From Mangrovactinospora gilvigrisea (GTDB taxonomy: Bacteria > Actinomycetota > Actinomycetes > Streptomycetales > Streptomycetaceae): a DNA stretch of 48,998 nucleotides. Both the position numbers and the translations under genes were made by a program. The notes under the pieces were generated by a model. The model made no database searches. It saw nothing but the letters and a program-made list of their open reading frames with translations, and had not been told where the DNA came from. The DNA lies in assembly GCF_001879105.1 (NCBI RefSeq), contig NZ_MLCF01000048.1:1-48998 (forward strand), written 5' to 3'. Below, one piece after another: positions 1-8,824 of the stretch (its first letter is position 1; every line of letters begins with the position of its first letter).

Positions 1-44
1 CTTTCGGGTTGGGGGCTCCTTCGCGTTCCCGTTTCCCCTCGGTC

Positions 45-1103
45 TCAGGGGGCGAGGTTGATGCCGGCGGCCTTGGCGAGGTCCAGGTCGAGGCCCTCGC
101 GGCGGATGCGCAGGTCGACGTAGAGCAGCGCCGTCACACACGCGCTGAACGGGTAGACGAGCAGCGTGCCGACGACGCCGCCGATGCCGGTGACGACGTA
201 GTAGCCGAGGCTGGTCGCGGAGCCGCTGGCGGCGTGAGCGGAGAAGAGCATGTTGCCCAGGGTGTTGAATGGCATCGAGATCACCGTGGTGACGATCAGC
301 GTGATGAGCGCGACCACCAGCTGAATGCCGAGGATGCGCCACCAGCTGCCCTTGGCGAGGCGCATGGCGCGGGAGAGGGCGTGGCCGATGCCCTGCTTCT
401 CCAGCATCAGGGCCGGCCCCGCGAGGGTGAGGCGGATGCCGAGGAAGAGCGCCGCGGCCGCGCCGGCGAAGACCAGCAGGACGAGGATGCCGGAGACGGC
501 GGCCGGGGCGCCGAGCGCGGCGGTGAGCACCGTGGGGAGGAGTCCCACCGCCAGGGCGGCGAGCGGGATGAGCGTCACCAGGAGGGAGAGGCCGGCGAGC
601 CGGGGCAGCCGGGGGCCGGCGTCGCGGAAGGCCTGGCGCGGGGTGAGGGGTGCACCGGTGACGGCCCGTCCGATGACGAGGGTGCAGACGGCGGTCACCA
701 GCAGCATGCCGAGGAACGACAGCAGTTGGGCGAGGCCGAGGTTGAGCAGCAGGGTGGGCAGGGCGTCCTTGAGGGCCGCGACGATGTCGTGCACCGGGGG
801 CGGCGGGGTGGTCTCCGACAGATGCTTGAACCGGTTGTAGACGGTGTTGACGTCGTGCTCGGTCGACCAGCCCACGGCGGCGACGGCGGCCTGCACGATC
901 ACCGCGACGGGCAGCGTGAAGCCGAGGACGGAGCGCCAGTAGAGGCGGATGGTGCTGACCGCGGCCTCGAACAACTCGCCCATGCGGAGCGGTCGGAGCG
1001 GGATGACGCCGGGCTTGGGCGCGTCGAACCAGCGTCCGCCCTGTCCGCCGCCCGGCGGGGTGAGCCAGGGGGAGGGCGGTGGCTGCTGCGGCGACCAGCT
1101 CAT
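45..1103 (-). CDS. multi-pass membrane protein of unknown function (GDPD membrane-domain-like)
   Basis: A 352-residue protein. A Pro/Gly-rich cytoplasmic N-terminus (residues 1-25) is followed by about six hydrophobic segments (near 58-80, 115-150, 170-195, 200-230, 255-280 and 300-330). The short motif PLRMGELFEAAVSTIRLYWRS, just before the first segment, is typical of actinobacterial proteins annotated as glycerophosphoryl-diester-phosphodiesterase membrane domain. It is not an enzyme as far as I can see, because no catalytic His/Glu set is present. A GAGGAG ribosome site lies 11 nt before the ATG. It is divergent from mtnA and probably heads an operon that continues off the left edge. Function unknown. 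Confidence 0.75.
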   Translation of the reverse strand: MSWSPQQPPPSPWLTPPGGGQGGRWFDAPKPGVIPLRPLRMGELFEAAVSTIRLYWRSVLGFTLPVAVIVQAAVAAVGWSTEHDVNTVYNRFKHLSETTPPPPVHDIVAALKDALPTLLLNLGLAQLLSFLGMLLVTAVCTLVIGRAVTGAPLTPRQAFRDAGPRLPRLAGLSLLVTLIPLAALAVGLLPTVLTAALGAPAAVSGILVLLVFAGAAAALFLGIRLTLAGPALMLEKQGIGHALSRAMRLAKGSWWRILGIQLVVALITLIVTTVISMPFNTLGNMLFSAHAASGSATSLGYYVVTGIGGVVGTLLVYPFSACVTALLYVDLRIRREGLDLDLAKAAGINLAP

Positions 1104-1234
1104 ATCGGTGGGGCTCCTCGGTGGGGTGGGTCGATTCGCTTCTCGTGGGCGCGTCGGCCCGGGCGGGCCGCGCGATGGGAGGCAATCGTGTCACGCAGCG
1201 GCGCCGCCGGGTTCTGCCGTGCCGCGGGCGGCCG

Positions 1235-1250
1235 TACGGTGCTGGGTGTG
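1235..1250 (+). promoter_or_regulatory. leaderless-type promoter -10 of mtnA
   Basis: TACGGT at 1235-1240 is followed after 7 nt by an in-frame GTG at 1248, which would be the first codon of a leaderless transcript. A possible weak -35 (TTCTGC, 1212-1217) lies 17 bp upstream. This spacing decides the mtnA start in favour of GTG 1248 over ATG 1257. Confidence 0.5.
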
Positions 1251-2366
1251 GATGCGATGACGGGTCGTGAGCCCGGCGGAGGCGTGGACGGGATCCCGGC
1301 GCCGGTGAGATGGGACGCGGAGGCCTTCGGCGGGCCGGTGGTGGTGCTGCTCGACCAGACGCGGCTGCCGCGCGAGGAGGCCGAGGCGGTGTGCGCCAAT
1401 GTCCCCGATCTGGTGGACGCGGTGCAGCGGTTGGTGGTGCGGGGTGCTCCGCTGCTGGGGATCGTCGGCGGGTACGGGGTGGCGCTGGCGGCGGCCCGCG
1501 GCTACGACGTGGAGGGCGCGGCACTGGAGCTGGCGCGGGCGCGTCCGACGGCCGTGAACCTGGCGTGGGGCGTGGAGCGCGTGCTGGGGGTGTACCGGGC
1601 CGCCGCGGCGCACGGGAGCACCGGGGCGGCGGCCGGCGCGGCGCTGGCGGAGGCGCGGCTGCTGCACGCGGAGGACGCGGCGGCGAGCGCGGCGATGGCC
1701 AGCCACGGCCTGGGGCTGCTGGAGGGGCTGCTTCCGGCGGGCGGCTGGCGGCTGCTGACGCACTGCAACACGGGCGTGCTGGTGTCGGGCGGCGCGGGCA
1801 CGGCGCTGGGCGTGGTGCGGCAGGCGCACGAGGCGGGCCGGCTGCGCAGGCTGTGGGTGGACGAGACGCGTCCGCTGCTGCAGGGCGCGCGGTTGACGGC
1901 GTGGGAGGCGGCGCGCTCCGGGATGCCGTACTCGGTGCTGGTGGACGGCGCGGCGGGGGCGCTCTTCGCGGCTGGGGAGGTGGACGCGGTGCTGGTGGGG
2001 GCGGACCGGATCGCGGCGGACGGCTCGACGGCGAACAAGGTCGGCACCTACGGCCTGTCGGTGCTGGCGCGGCATCACGGGGTGCCGTTCGTGGTGGTGG
2101 CGCCGGTGAGTACGGTCGACTTCGGGACGGCGGACGGCGCGGGCATCGAGGTGGAGCAGCGGCAGCCGTCGGAGGTGACCGAATTCGGCGGGGTGCGGGT
2201 GGCGCCGGCGGGTGCGGGGGCGTTCAATCCTGCGTTCGACGTCACACCGCCCGGGCTGATTGCGGCGATTGTGACCGAAATGGGCGTTTTGTCCCCCGTG
2301 AGTCACGAAACAATCGACGGTCTTCGTATCAGGTCACGAACGGGTAATGAGACGATGAAGCCATGA
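1248..2366 (+). CDS. mtnA: S-methyl-5-thioribose-1-phosphate isomerase
   Basis: A cytosolic enzyme of the methionine salvage pathway that converts methylthioribose-1-phosphate to methylthioribulose-1-phosphate. It shows the family blocks VVRGAPLLGIVGGYG, RPTAVNLAWG, LTHCNTG (catalytic Cys about residue 173), DETRPLLQGARLTAWE and VGADRIAADGSTANKVGT (catalytic Asp about 253). Length is 372 residues with the GTG start, or 369 from ATG 1257. The last ~22 residues, after GVLSP, look unlike the family and are encoded by DNA that resembles the mtrA control region. The stop overlaps the mtrA start by 4 bp (ATGA), so mtrA could be translationally coupled. The isomerase assignment is secure; the exact start is less so. 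Confidence 0.93.
   Translation: MDAMTGREPGGGVDGIPAPVRWDAEAFGGPVVVLLDQTRLPREEAEAVCANVPDLVDAVQRLVVRGAPLLGIVGGYGVALAAARGYDVEGAALELARARPTAVNLAWGVERVLGVYRAAAAHGSTGAAAGAALAEARLLHAEDAAASAAMASHGLGLLEGLLPAGGWRLLTHCNTGVLVSGGAGTALGVVRQAHEAGRLRRLWVDETRPLLQGARLTAWEAARSGMPYSVLVDGAAGALFAAGEVDAVLVGADRIAADGSTANKVGTYGLSVLARHHGVPFVVVAPVSTVDFGTADGAGIEVEQRQPSEVTEFGGVRVAPAGAGAFNPAFDVTPPGLIAAIVTEMGVLSPVSHETIDGLRIRSRTGNETMKP
2333..2348 (+). promoter_or_regulatory. candidate MtrA box upstream of mtrA
   Basis: GTCAC-N6-GTAAT at 2333-2348 is a direct repeat with 11-bp period, close to the GTNAC direct-repeat type reported for MtrA sites. A second GTCACGAA at 2302-2309 lies 31 bp (about three helical turns) upstream of the GTCACGAA at 2333-2340. 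The site is 15 bp before the mtrA start codon and inside the 3' end of mtnA. Autoregulation is inferred, not shown. Confidence 0.4.
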
Positions 2367-3040
2367 AGGGACGCGTCCTGATCGTCGATGACGACACCGC
2401 ACTGGCCGAGATGCTCGGCATCGTGCTTCGCGGGGAGGGGTTCGAGCCGTCGTTTGTAGCCGACGGCGACAAGGCCCTCGCCGCCTTCCGGGAGACCAAG
2501 CCCGACCTGGTGCTGCTCGACCTGATGCTCCCCGGGCGGGACGGCATCGACGTGTGCCGGCAGATCCGGGCCGAGTCCGGTGTGCCGATCGTCATGCTGA
2601 CGGCCAAGAGCGACACCGTGGACGTGGTGGTCGGCCTGGAGTCCGGCGCCGACGACTACGTCGTCAAGCCGTTCAAGCCCAAGGAGCTGGTCGCCCGGGT
2701 CCGCGCGCGCCTGCGGCGCGCCGAGGAGCCGACGCCCGAGCAGCTGGCCGTCGGCGACCTGGTGATCGACGTGGCCGGCCACTCGGTGAAGCGCGAGGGC
2801 AAGGCCATACCGCTCACCCCGCTCGAGTTCGACCTCCTGGTGGCCCTGGCCCGCAAGCCGTGGCAGGTCTTCACCCGCGAGGTGCTCCTGGAGCAGGTGT
2901 GGGGCTACCGGCACGCCGCGGACACCCGCCTGGTCAACGTCCATGTGCAGCGCCTGCGGTCGAAGATCGAGCGGGACCCGGAGCGGCCCGAGATCGTGGT
3001 GACGGTGCGCGGCGTCGGTTACAAGGCCGGGTCCGGCTGA
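2363..3040 (+). CDS. mtrA: OmpR-family response regulator MtrA
   Basis: A 225-residue DNA-binding response regulator. The receiver domain (1-115) has the acidic pair D9/D10, the phosphoacceptor D53 in LLDLMLPGRDG, T80 in MLTAKSD and the conserved Lys of VKPFKPKE. The C-terminal winged helix (about 130-225) has the OmpR signature LEFDLLVALARKPWQVFTREVLLEQVWGYR, shortened here to its recognisable parts LTPLEFDLL and VHVQRLRSKIE. In actinobacteria MtrA is a conserved regulator of cell-wall, division and, in Streptomyces, developmental genes. It starts inside the mtnA stop (ATGA overlap) and ends one base before the mtrB ATG, so mtrAB-lpqB form one transcription unit. The upstream ribosome site is weak, which fits coupling. 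Confidence 0.96.
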   Translation: MKGRVLIVDDDTALAEMLGIVLRGEGFEPSFVADGDKALAAFRETKPDLVLLDLMLPGRDGIDVCRQIRAESGVPIVMLTAKSDTVDVVVGLESGADDYVVKPFKPKELVARVRARLRRAEEPTPEQLAVGDLVIDVAGHSVKREGKAIPLTPLEFDLLVALARKPWQVFTREVLLEQVWGYRHAADTRLVNVHVQRLRSKIERDPERPEIVVTVRGVGYKAGSG

Positions 3041-3041
3041 G

Positions 3042-5084
3042 ATGACCGCCCGCGGGGCCGAGGGCGGCGGGTCCGCCCTCTCCTGGCTCTCCGGATCGGC
3101 GCGCGCCACGCTCTCCGTCGTCTCCTTCCTGGGACGGCATGCGCGGCGCCCCTTTCTGAGAGCCAGGTCGCTCTACCGCCGCTCGATCCAGTTCCGGGTC
3201 GTGGCGGCGACGCTCGTGCTGACCCTCGGTGTCGTGCTGATGCTCGGCGCCGTGGTGATCGGCCAGGTGCGCAACGGACTTCTGGACGCCAAGCGGGACT
3301 CGGCGTTCAGCCAGGCACGCGGCGGGTTCCAGGCTGCCCAGACGCAGACCTCGACCAGCGGCGATCCGCGGGCCGCCGCGCAGCCGGACGGCGCCCAGGA
3401 CCCGACCGGCACCGGTACCGGCACCGCGGCCGCCTCCAGCACCTGGCTGAACAACCTCGTCGAGCAGCTCGCGGTGAGCGGCCAGGGCCAGTACGCGGTG
3501 GTCGCGCTGAGCGACGCCGGCACCACCACCTCGGCGGCCTCCGACCCCGGCAACGCCCGCGCCCCGCGCGCCAGCGGGGGCGTCGACCCGCGCAGCATCA
3601 GCCGGGCCATCCAGAGCAAGGTCCGCGAGAACACCCGCATCCAGTGGCAGTACACGAAGGTGTACTACGACGCCGACCAGAACAGGCAGCCCACCTCGGG
3701 CCTCGCCGTCGGCAAGCAGCTGTACGACACCGACGGGCACGCCTACCAGCTGTACTACCTGTTCAACTTCGGCCAGGAGGAGAAGACCCTCAGCCTGGTC
3801 AAGGGCACCCTCGCCACCGCCGGCGTCTTCGTGGTGGTGCTGATGGGCGCCATCGCCTGGCTGGTGGTGCGGCAGGCCGTCACACCCGTCCGGATGGCCG
3901 CGAAGATCGTGGAGCGGCTGGCCAGCGGCAAGCTCGACGAGCGGATGAAGGTCACCGGCGAGGACGACATCGCCCTGCTCGGCGAGTCCTTCAACAAGAT
4001 GGCCTCCCATCTGCAGAGCCAGATCCGCCAGCTGGAGGGGCTGTCGCGGATGCAGCGCCGCTTCGTCTCGGACGTCTCCCACGAGCTGCGCACCCCGCTG
4101 ACCACCGTGCGGATGGCTGCCGACCTGCTCTACGAGTCGCGCGACGAGTTCGACCCGATGACGCAGCGCTCCGCCGAGCTGCTGCAGCAGCAGCTGGACC
4201 GCTTCGAGTCGCTGCTCGGCGACCTGCTGGAGATCAGCCGCTTCGACGCGGGCGCCGCCGTCCTGGACGCCGAGCCCGTCGACCTGCGCGAGATCGCCCG
4301 CCGGGTGATCGAGAGCGCCGCCCCGCTCGCCCAGCACAAGGACACCCGGGTGCTCACCGAGGGCGACCGGCATCCGGTCGTCGCCGAGGTCGACCCGCGC
4401 CGCATCGAGCGGATCCTGCGCAACCTGGTCGTCAACGCCATCGAGCACGGCGAGGGCCGGGACGTGGTGATCCGCCTCGCCGCCGGGGACGGCGCCGTCG
4501 CCATCGCCGTCCGCGACCACGGCGTCGGCCTCAAGCCCGGCGAGTCGTCCCGGGTCTTCAACCGCTTCTGGCGCGCCGACCCGGCGCGCGCCCGCACCAC
4601 CGGCGGCACCGGCCTGGGCCTGTCCATCGCCCAGGAGGACGCCCATCTGCACGGCGGCTGGCTGCAGGCCTGGGGCGAGCCGGGCGGCGGCTCGCAGTTC
4701 CGGCTGACGCTGCCGCGGCAGGCCGGCGGGGACGTGGTGCACTCGCCGCTCCCGCTGGAGCCGGAGGACTCCACCCGCAACCGCGGGGTGCGCGCCGCCG
4801 GCGTGCCGTTCCGCCGCAGCGGCGGCGCCGCCCGGCCGGACGGTGCCGAGCCGCACGGGCAGACCGGGACGCCCCCGGCGCAGCGCCGCTCCTCGGAGTG
4901 GGCCACCCCCGCCAACGGGCTGCCGTCGGCGGCCGGCCTCGCCGTCTCCCCGTCCGGGGTGGGCGGCACGGTCAGCCGGCGGGTGGGGCCCGCCCCCGCG
5001 CACGCCCAGCGCGCCAACGACCCGGGCACCGCCGAGCACGCCGGGCCCGAGCACGCCGAGACGGAGAGGGAGGGCGCCGAGTGA
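3042..5084 (+). CDS. mtrB: MtrB sensor histidine kinase
   Basis: A membrane sensor kinase of 680 residues, partner of MtrA. TM1 is about 52-75, an extracellular sensor region about 80-255, TM2 about 258-277, then HAMP (about 278-330). The HisKA domain has SHELRTPLTTVR with phospho-acceptor His347. The ATPase domain follows, with N box NLVVNAIEHGEG, G1 DHGVGL and G2 GGTGLGLS (about 521). Beyond the ATPase domain (about residue 567 onward) comes a ~114-residue Pro/Gly/Ala-rich tail with no recognisable fold. The 5' end abuts mtrA and the 3' end overlaps lpqB by 4 bp (GTGA), a strong operon sign. Confidence 0.96.
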   Translation: MTARGAEGGGSALSWLSGSARATLSVVSFLGRHARRPFLRARSLYRRSIQFRVVAATLVLTLGVVLMLGAVVIGQVRNGLLDAKRDSAFSQARGGFQAAQTQTSTSGDPRAAAQPDGAQDPTGTGTGTAAASSTWLNNLVEQLAVSGQGQYAVVALSDAGTTTSAASDPGNARAPRASGGVDPRSISRAIQSKVRENTRIQWQYTKVYYDADQNRQPTSGLAVGKQLYDTDGHAYQLYYLFNFGQEEKTLSLVKGTLATAGVFVVVLMGAIAWLVVRQAVTPVRMAAKIVERLASGKLDERMKVTGEDDIALLGESFNKMASHLQSQIRQLEGLSRMQRRFVSDVSHELRTPLTTVRMAADLLYESRDEFDPMTQRSAELLQQQLDRFESLLGDLLEISRFDAGAAVLDAEPVDLREIARRVIESAAPLAQHKDTRVLTEGDRHPVVAEVDPRRIERILRNLVVNAIEHGEGRDVVIRLAAGDGAVAIAVRDHGVGLKPGESSRVFNRFWRADPARARTTGGTGLGLSIAQEDAHLHGGWLQAWGEPGGGSQFRLTLPRQAGGDVVHSPLPLEPEDSTRNRGVRAAGVPFRRSGGAARPDGAEPHGQTGTPPAQRRSSEWATPANGLPSAAGLAVSPSGVGGTVSRRVGPAPAHAQRANDPGTAEHAGPEHAETEREGAE

Positions 5085-6985
5085 CCCATCGGGGGACGCC
5101 GCCCGGCGCGGGGACCGCCGGGGGCCGGAGCGGCCGGACCGCGGCGGCCGTCGTGGCGGTCGCGCTGGCGCTGCTCGCGGCGGGCTGCGCCACCATGCCC
5201 TCCAGCGGGCCGGTGCAGGGCGCCGACCAGTCGCAGAACTCCGACCAGAACGCCCAGGTGCGGGTGCTGGGTCAGAAGCCGCTCGCCAACGAGGAGCCGC
5301 TGCCGCTGGTCTCCGGTTTCCTGGAGGCGACCACCGCCGACGACGCGGCGTACGCGGCGGCCAAGGACTACCTCACCCCGGCCGAGCGCCACAGCTGGCG
5401 GCCCGGCGCCGGGGTGACCGTGCTGGACTCCGCGCCCACCCCGTCCCCGGCCGACAGCGTCGTCCCGGACGCCACCAACCGCTACCGCGTGCAGATCACC
5501 GGCCGGCTGGTGGGTCAGGTGGACAGCGACGGCGCCTACCAGGGGCTCGCCGGCAGCGGCCACGACGTGACGCTCAAGTACGACCTGGTGCGCGGCAAGG
5601 ACAAGCAGTGGCGGATCGCCTCCATGCCGCACGGCCTGGTCCTCGCCTCCGACGACTTCCAGCGCATCTACCGGCCGGCGAACCTCTTCTACTACACCGC
5701 CGTCGAGGGCGGCGGGCTGCGCGAGCTCTCCCCGGGGCGCCCGCTGACCGTGGCCGACCGGATATACCTGCGGCGCCGGGACGACCCGGCCACCGCCGCG
5801 GTGGCGGCGCTGCTGCGCGGGCCGTCCGACTGGCTCGCCCCGATGTCCCGCTCGGCCTTCCCGGTGGGGACGCGGCTGAACCGGGTGACGCTCGCCGACG
5901 ACGGCTCCTACAACGTGGTGCTGCGCGGAGCCCCGCTGGAGCAGGACGGCTCCTCGTGCCGGCTGATGGGCGCCCAGATCGCGCTCTCGCTGGCCGACCT
6001 GACCAACTCCGCCGACCCGGTGGTGCGGCTGAGCGACGGCCGCTCCAAGGGCACCGCCTGCACGGTCAGCGGCGGCGCCGCCAAGCGCTACGCCTCCGCG
6101 CTGGCCGGCGTCCCGTCGGCGAACGGCAGCGACATCTCGCAGTACTACGTGGACACCAGCGGCCGGATCGTCTCGCTGCTGCCGGCGCAGGGCTCCGCGA
6201 CGCCGGTGCCCGGGCCGCTGGGCGCCGGGCACGCGAAGTTCGCCTCGGTCGGGGTGCGCCGCGACGAGCAGGAGGCGGCCGCCGTCAGCACCGACGGCCG
6301 CCGCCTGTACCTGGCCGACCTGGACGCGCACGCCGATCTGCACGAGGTGGCCGTCTCGGGCGCGCGGGGCAAGTCCGGAGCCGGGTTCACGGCGCCCAGC
6401 TGGGACGCCTGGAACGAGCTGTGGTTCGCCGATTCGACGGGGCACGGCTCGCAGGTCTACGTCTTCCCCTCGCCGGGCGCGGACGCCAAGCCGATCGCGG
6501 TGAGCGTCCCGGAGCTGGGCGGGCGGCGGATCGTGGCGCTGCGGGCGGCCGCGGACGGCTCCCGGCTGGCGCTGCTGGTGCGCTCCTCCTCGGGCTCGGG
6601 CGACCCCCAGGTGCTGGTGGGCCGCGTGGTGCGGACCGGCTCCGAGCAGCACACCGGGCTGGCGGTGGATCAGCTGCGTCCGGCGGCGACCCAGTTGGGC
6701 AGCATCTCCGCGATCGCCTGGTCGGGGCCGAACCAGCTGATGGTGGTCGGCCAGGAGACCGGCACGCTGCAGCAGGTCTTCGCGGTCGACGCGGACGGCT
6801 CGCGCGCGGTGGTGCCGCAGACGCTGGGCGCGATGCCGGGCGGGGTGCGCTCGGTGGCCGCCTCGGAGGTGCCGAAGGTGCTGGCCGCGGTGGACTCCGA
6901 GGACGGGACGATGTACCGGCAGGACGTCTCCGGCATCTGGCACCGCACCACGCCGGGCGGCACGGCGCCGGTCTATCCGGGCTGA
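5081..6985 (+). CDS. lpqB: lipoprotein LpqB (MtrAB accessory, GerMN and beta-propeller)
   Basis: A 634-residue exported lipoprotein. The signal peptide ends in a lipobox LLAAGC with lipidated Cys36. An N-terminal LpqB domain is followed by a GerMN-like domain (about 215-330) and a C-terminal propeller-like region (about 340-634) that ends in GGTAPVYPG. In mycobacteria LpqB binds the extracellular part of MtrB and modulates MtrA phosphorylation; the fixed linkage here supports the same role. The GTG start overlaps the mtrB stop (GTGA) and the gene probably ends the mtr operon, as a hairpin follows. Confidence 0.94.
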   Translation: MTHRGTPPGAGTAGGRSGRTAAAVVAVALALLAAGCATMPSSGPVQGADQSQNSDQNAQVRVLGQKPLANEEPLPLVSGFLEATTADDAAYAAAKDYLTPAERHSWRPGAGVTVLDSAPTPSPADSVVPDATNRYRVQITGRLVGQVDSDGAYQGLAGSGHDVTLKYDLVRGKDKQWRIASMPHGLVLASDDFQRIYRPANLFYYTAVEGGGLRELSPGRPLTVADRIYLRRRDDPATAAVAALLRGPSDWLAPMSRSAFPVGTRLNRVTLADDGSYNVVLRGAPLEQDGSSCRLMGAQIALSLADLTNSADPVVRLSDGRSKGTACTVSGGAAKRYASALAGVPSANGSDISQYYVDTSGRIVSLLPAQGSATPVPGPLGAGHAKFASVGVRRDEQEAAAVSTDGRRLYLADLDAHADLHEVAVSGARGKSGAGFTAPSWDAWNELWFADSTGHGSQVYVFPSPGADAKPIAVSVPELGGRRIVALRAAADGSRLALLVRSSSGSGDPQVLVGRVVRTGSEQHTGLAVDQLRPAATQLGSISAIAWSGPNQLMVVGQETGTLQQVFAVDADGSRAVVPQTLGAMPGGVRSVAASEVPKVLAAVDSEDGTMYRQDVSGIWHRTTPGGTAPVYPG

Positions 6986-7002
6986 CGGGGCGAGCCCCCG
7001 GG

Positions 7003-7028
7003 CCCCGGGAGTTGTCCACAGCCCGGGG
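7003..7028 (+). terminator. hairpin after lpqB with a DnaA-box-like loop
   Basis: CCCCGGG (7003-7009) pairs with CCCGGGG (7022-7028). The 12-nt loop contains TTGTCCACA (7012-7020), which equals the DnaA-box form favoured in Streptomyces. It could be a terminator for mtrAB-lpqB, a DnaA-binding site, or both. There is no U-tract. Confidence 0.4.
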
Positions 7029-7165
7029 CAACCGATCCGGCGGCGTTCCGCCGCGGCGCCAGGCTGGGCCCGTGCTCCCGATTCCCGGGGAGCGCCCCCT
7101 CGGACCTGTCACCAAGCGCCGCGGTCATCGGGCGGGGGTCCACGAACGCTGCGAGGCGAAGCCGA

Positions 7166-7942
7166 GTGAACCTGCTGCGCGAAGCCACCGCCCTGCTGCT
7201 GCCCGACGCCTGCCCCGGCTGCGGCCGGGCCCGTTCGGCGCCGCTCTGCCCGTCCTGCTTCCTCGCGCTCTGCGGTCCCGTGCGGCGGGTCGCACCGGCC
7301 GCCGGGGGCGTCCGCGTCCATGCCGCGGCCGACTACGACGGCCCGGTGCGCGAGCTGCTCATCGCCCACAAGGAGCGGCGCGCCCTCGCGCTGGCCCGGC
7401 CGCTGGGCGGGGCGCTGGCGCTCGCGGTGCGGGCGGGGCCCGGCGGCGCGGCCGATGCGGGGCCGTGCCTGCTGGTGCCCGTCCCCTCGGCGCGGGCCGC
7501 GGTGCGGGCCCGCGGCCACGATCCGGTGCGGCGGATGGCCGTCGCGGCGGCCGCCGCGCTGCGGGCCCGGGGCAGGCCGGTGGCCGTCGCCGCGGCGCTG
7601 CACCACGCCCGCAGGGTCGCCGATCAGTCCGAGCTCGGCGCGGCCGAGCGGCGCCGCAATGTGGACGGGGCGTTCGCGGTGCGCGGTGCCCGAGGGGCGC
7701 GCGTGCTGCCCCCGGGCGCCCCCGTGGTCCTCGTCGACGACCTGGTGACCACCGGGGCGACGCTGCGGGAGGCGGCCCGGGCGGTGGCGGCCGGCGGCGG
7801 AAAGGTGCTGGCCGCGGCCGTGGTGGCGGCCGTTCCGGAGCGCTCGGGGGCCGGAGGTCCCTCCGGTTCCGGGGCCGTCGGCTACCACGCGGACGGCCAA
7901 CCGCCTTCTCCGGAGCGCGAAATTCACCGGATCGGTGTTTGA
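7166..7942 (+). CDS. comF: ComF family phosphoribosyltransferase-like protein
   Basis: A 258-residue protein. The N-terminal zinc-finger pair is C16-P-G-C19 and C28-P-S-C31, and the C-terminal type I phosphoribosyltransferase fold has a PRPP loop VVLVDDLVTTGAT (about residues 187-200). The middle motif RARGHDPVRRMA is usual for ComF/GntX. In naturally competent bacteria ComF acts in DNA uptake; in Streptomyces the role is not established. The last ~35 residues are Gly/Ser/Pro-rich and not part of the domain. The GTG start at 7166 is preceded by a purine-rich GCGAGGCGAAG. Its place between lpqB and hpf is the conserved Streptomyces order. Confidence 0.88.
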   Translation: MNLLREATALLLPDACPGCGRARSAPLCPSCFLALCGPVRRVAPAAGGVRVHAAADYDGPVRELLIAHKERRALALARPLGGALALAVRAGPGGAADAGPCLLVPVPSARAAVRARGHDPVRRMAVAAAAALRARGRPVAVAAALHHARRVADQSELGAAERRRNVDGAFAVRGARGARVLPPGAPVVLVDDLVTTGATLREAARAVAAGGGKVLAAAVVAAVPERSGAGGPSGSGAVGYHADGQPPSPEREIHRIGV

Positions 7943-8089
7943 TGGGGGTTCCGACCTCCATATCGGGGGAGGAAGGACGGTACGAGTTCCGGCGCCGGGG
8001 GCGCCAGGCCCGGGGCGCCGACGAGCTCGACCCGGCCGTGCCGGCCCGCAGCGGTTCGCGCGGCAGAGTGCAAGGGAACGGAGTTCTGC

Positions 8090-8806
8090 GTGGACATCGT
8101 CGTCAAGGGTCGCAAGACCGAGGTGCCCGAGCGGTTCCGCAAGCACGTGAGCGAGAAGCTCACCAAGATCCAGAAGCTGGACGGCAAGGTGATCGACGTC
8201 GACGTCGAGGTCTCCAAGGAGCGGAATCCCCGCCAGGCGGACCGCGCCGACCGCGTCGAGATCACCCTCCGCACCCGCGGCCCCCTGATCAGGGCCGAGG
8301 CCGCTGCGGCCGACCCGTACGCGGCACTGGATCTGGCGGTGGACAAGCTCGAGGAGCAGCTTCGCAGGGCGGCCGACCGCAGGAAGCTGCACCGCACCGG
8401 GGGCCGCTCCCCGAAGAGTGTCGCCGAGGCGACCGCGGACCTGCCGGTGGCCACACCCGAGGAGGTGGACGCGGCCGGCGCCGAGCCGGCGGTCCGCAGT
8501 GCCGGCCCGCTGCAGGTGCAGGGCGACGGGCCGCTGGTGGTCCGCGAGAAGACCCACGCGGCCACGCCCATGGCCCTCGACCAGGCCCTGTACGAGATGG
8601 AGCTGGTCGGGCACGACTTCTACCTGTTCATGGACGCCGACACCGGCCAGCCCAGCGTCGTCTACCGGCGGCACGCCTACGACTACGGCGTGATCCACCT
8701 GAAGTGCGACGGCAGCCGGCCGGACGTCGCCGGCGGCGCGGGCGGTGCGATGCGCACCAACGGACACAACGGCCACAACAACCACCACGAGGCCAACGGC
8801 GGCTGA
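8090..8806 (+). CDS. hpf: long-form ribosome hibernation promoting factor
   Basis: A 238-residue protein. The S30AE/YfiA domain (1-100, starting MDIVVKGRKTEVPERFRKHV) binds in the 30S decoding centre. A linker (about 105-170) leads to the C-terminal dimerisation domain (about 178-220, DFYLFMDADTGQPSVVYRR) that lets long HPF form 100S ribosome dimers during stationary phase. The last ~17 residues are an unusual His/Asn/Gly-rich tail. The GTG start at 8090 has AAGGGAACGGAG 6-9 nt upstream. A strong hairpin follows the gene, so it is probably monocistronic. Confidence 0.95.
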   Translation: MDIVVKGRKTEVPERFRKHVSEKLTKIQKLDGKVIDVDVEVSKERNPRQADRADRVEITLRTRGPLIRAEAAAADPYAALDLAVDKLEEQLRRAADRRKLHRTGGRSPKSVAEATADLPVATPEEVDAAGAEPAVRSAGPLQVQGDGPLVVREKTHAATPMALDQALYEMELVGHDFYLFMDADTGQPSVVYRRHAYDYGVIHLKCDGSRPDVAGGAGGAMRTNGHNGHNNHHEANGG

Positions 8807-8824
8807 ACGATCCGGTGTTGGAGT

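Noticed and set aside
4130..6943. Long open frames antisense to lpqB and mtrB
   Set aside because: No ribosome sites, no recognisable domain, and composition typical of the GC-rich antisense of real genes.
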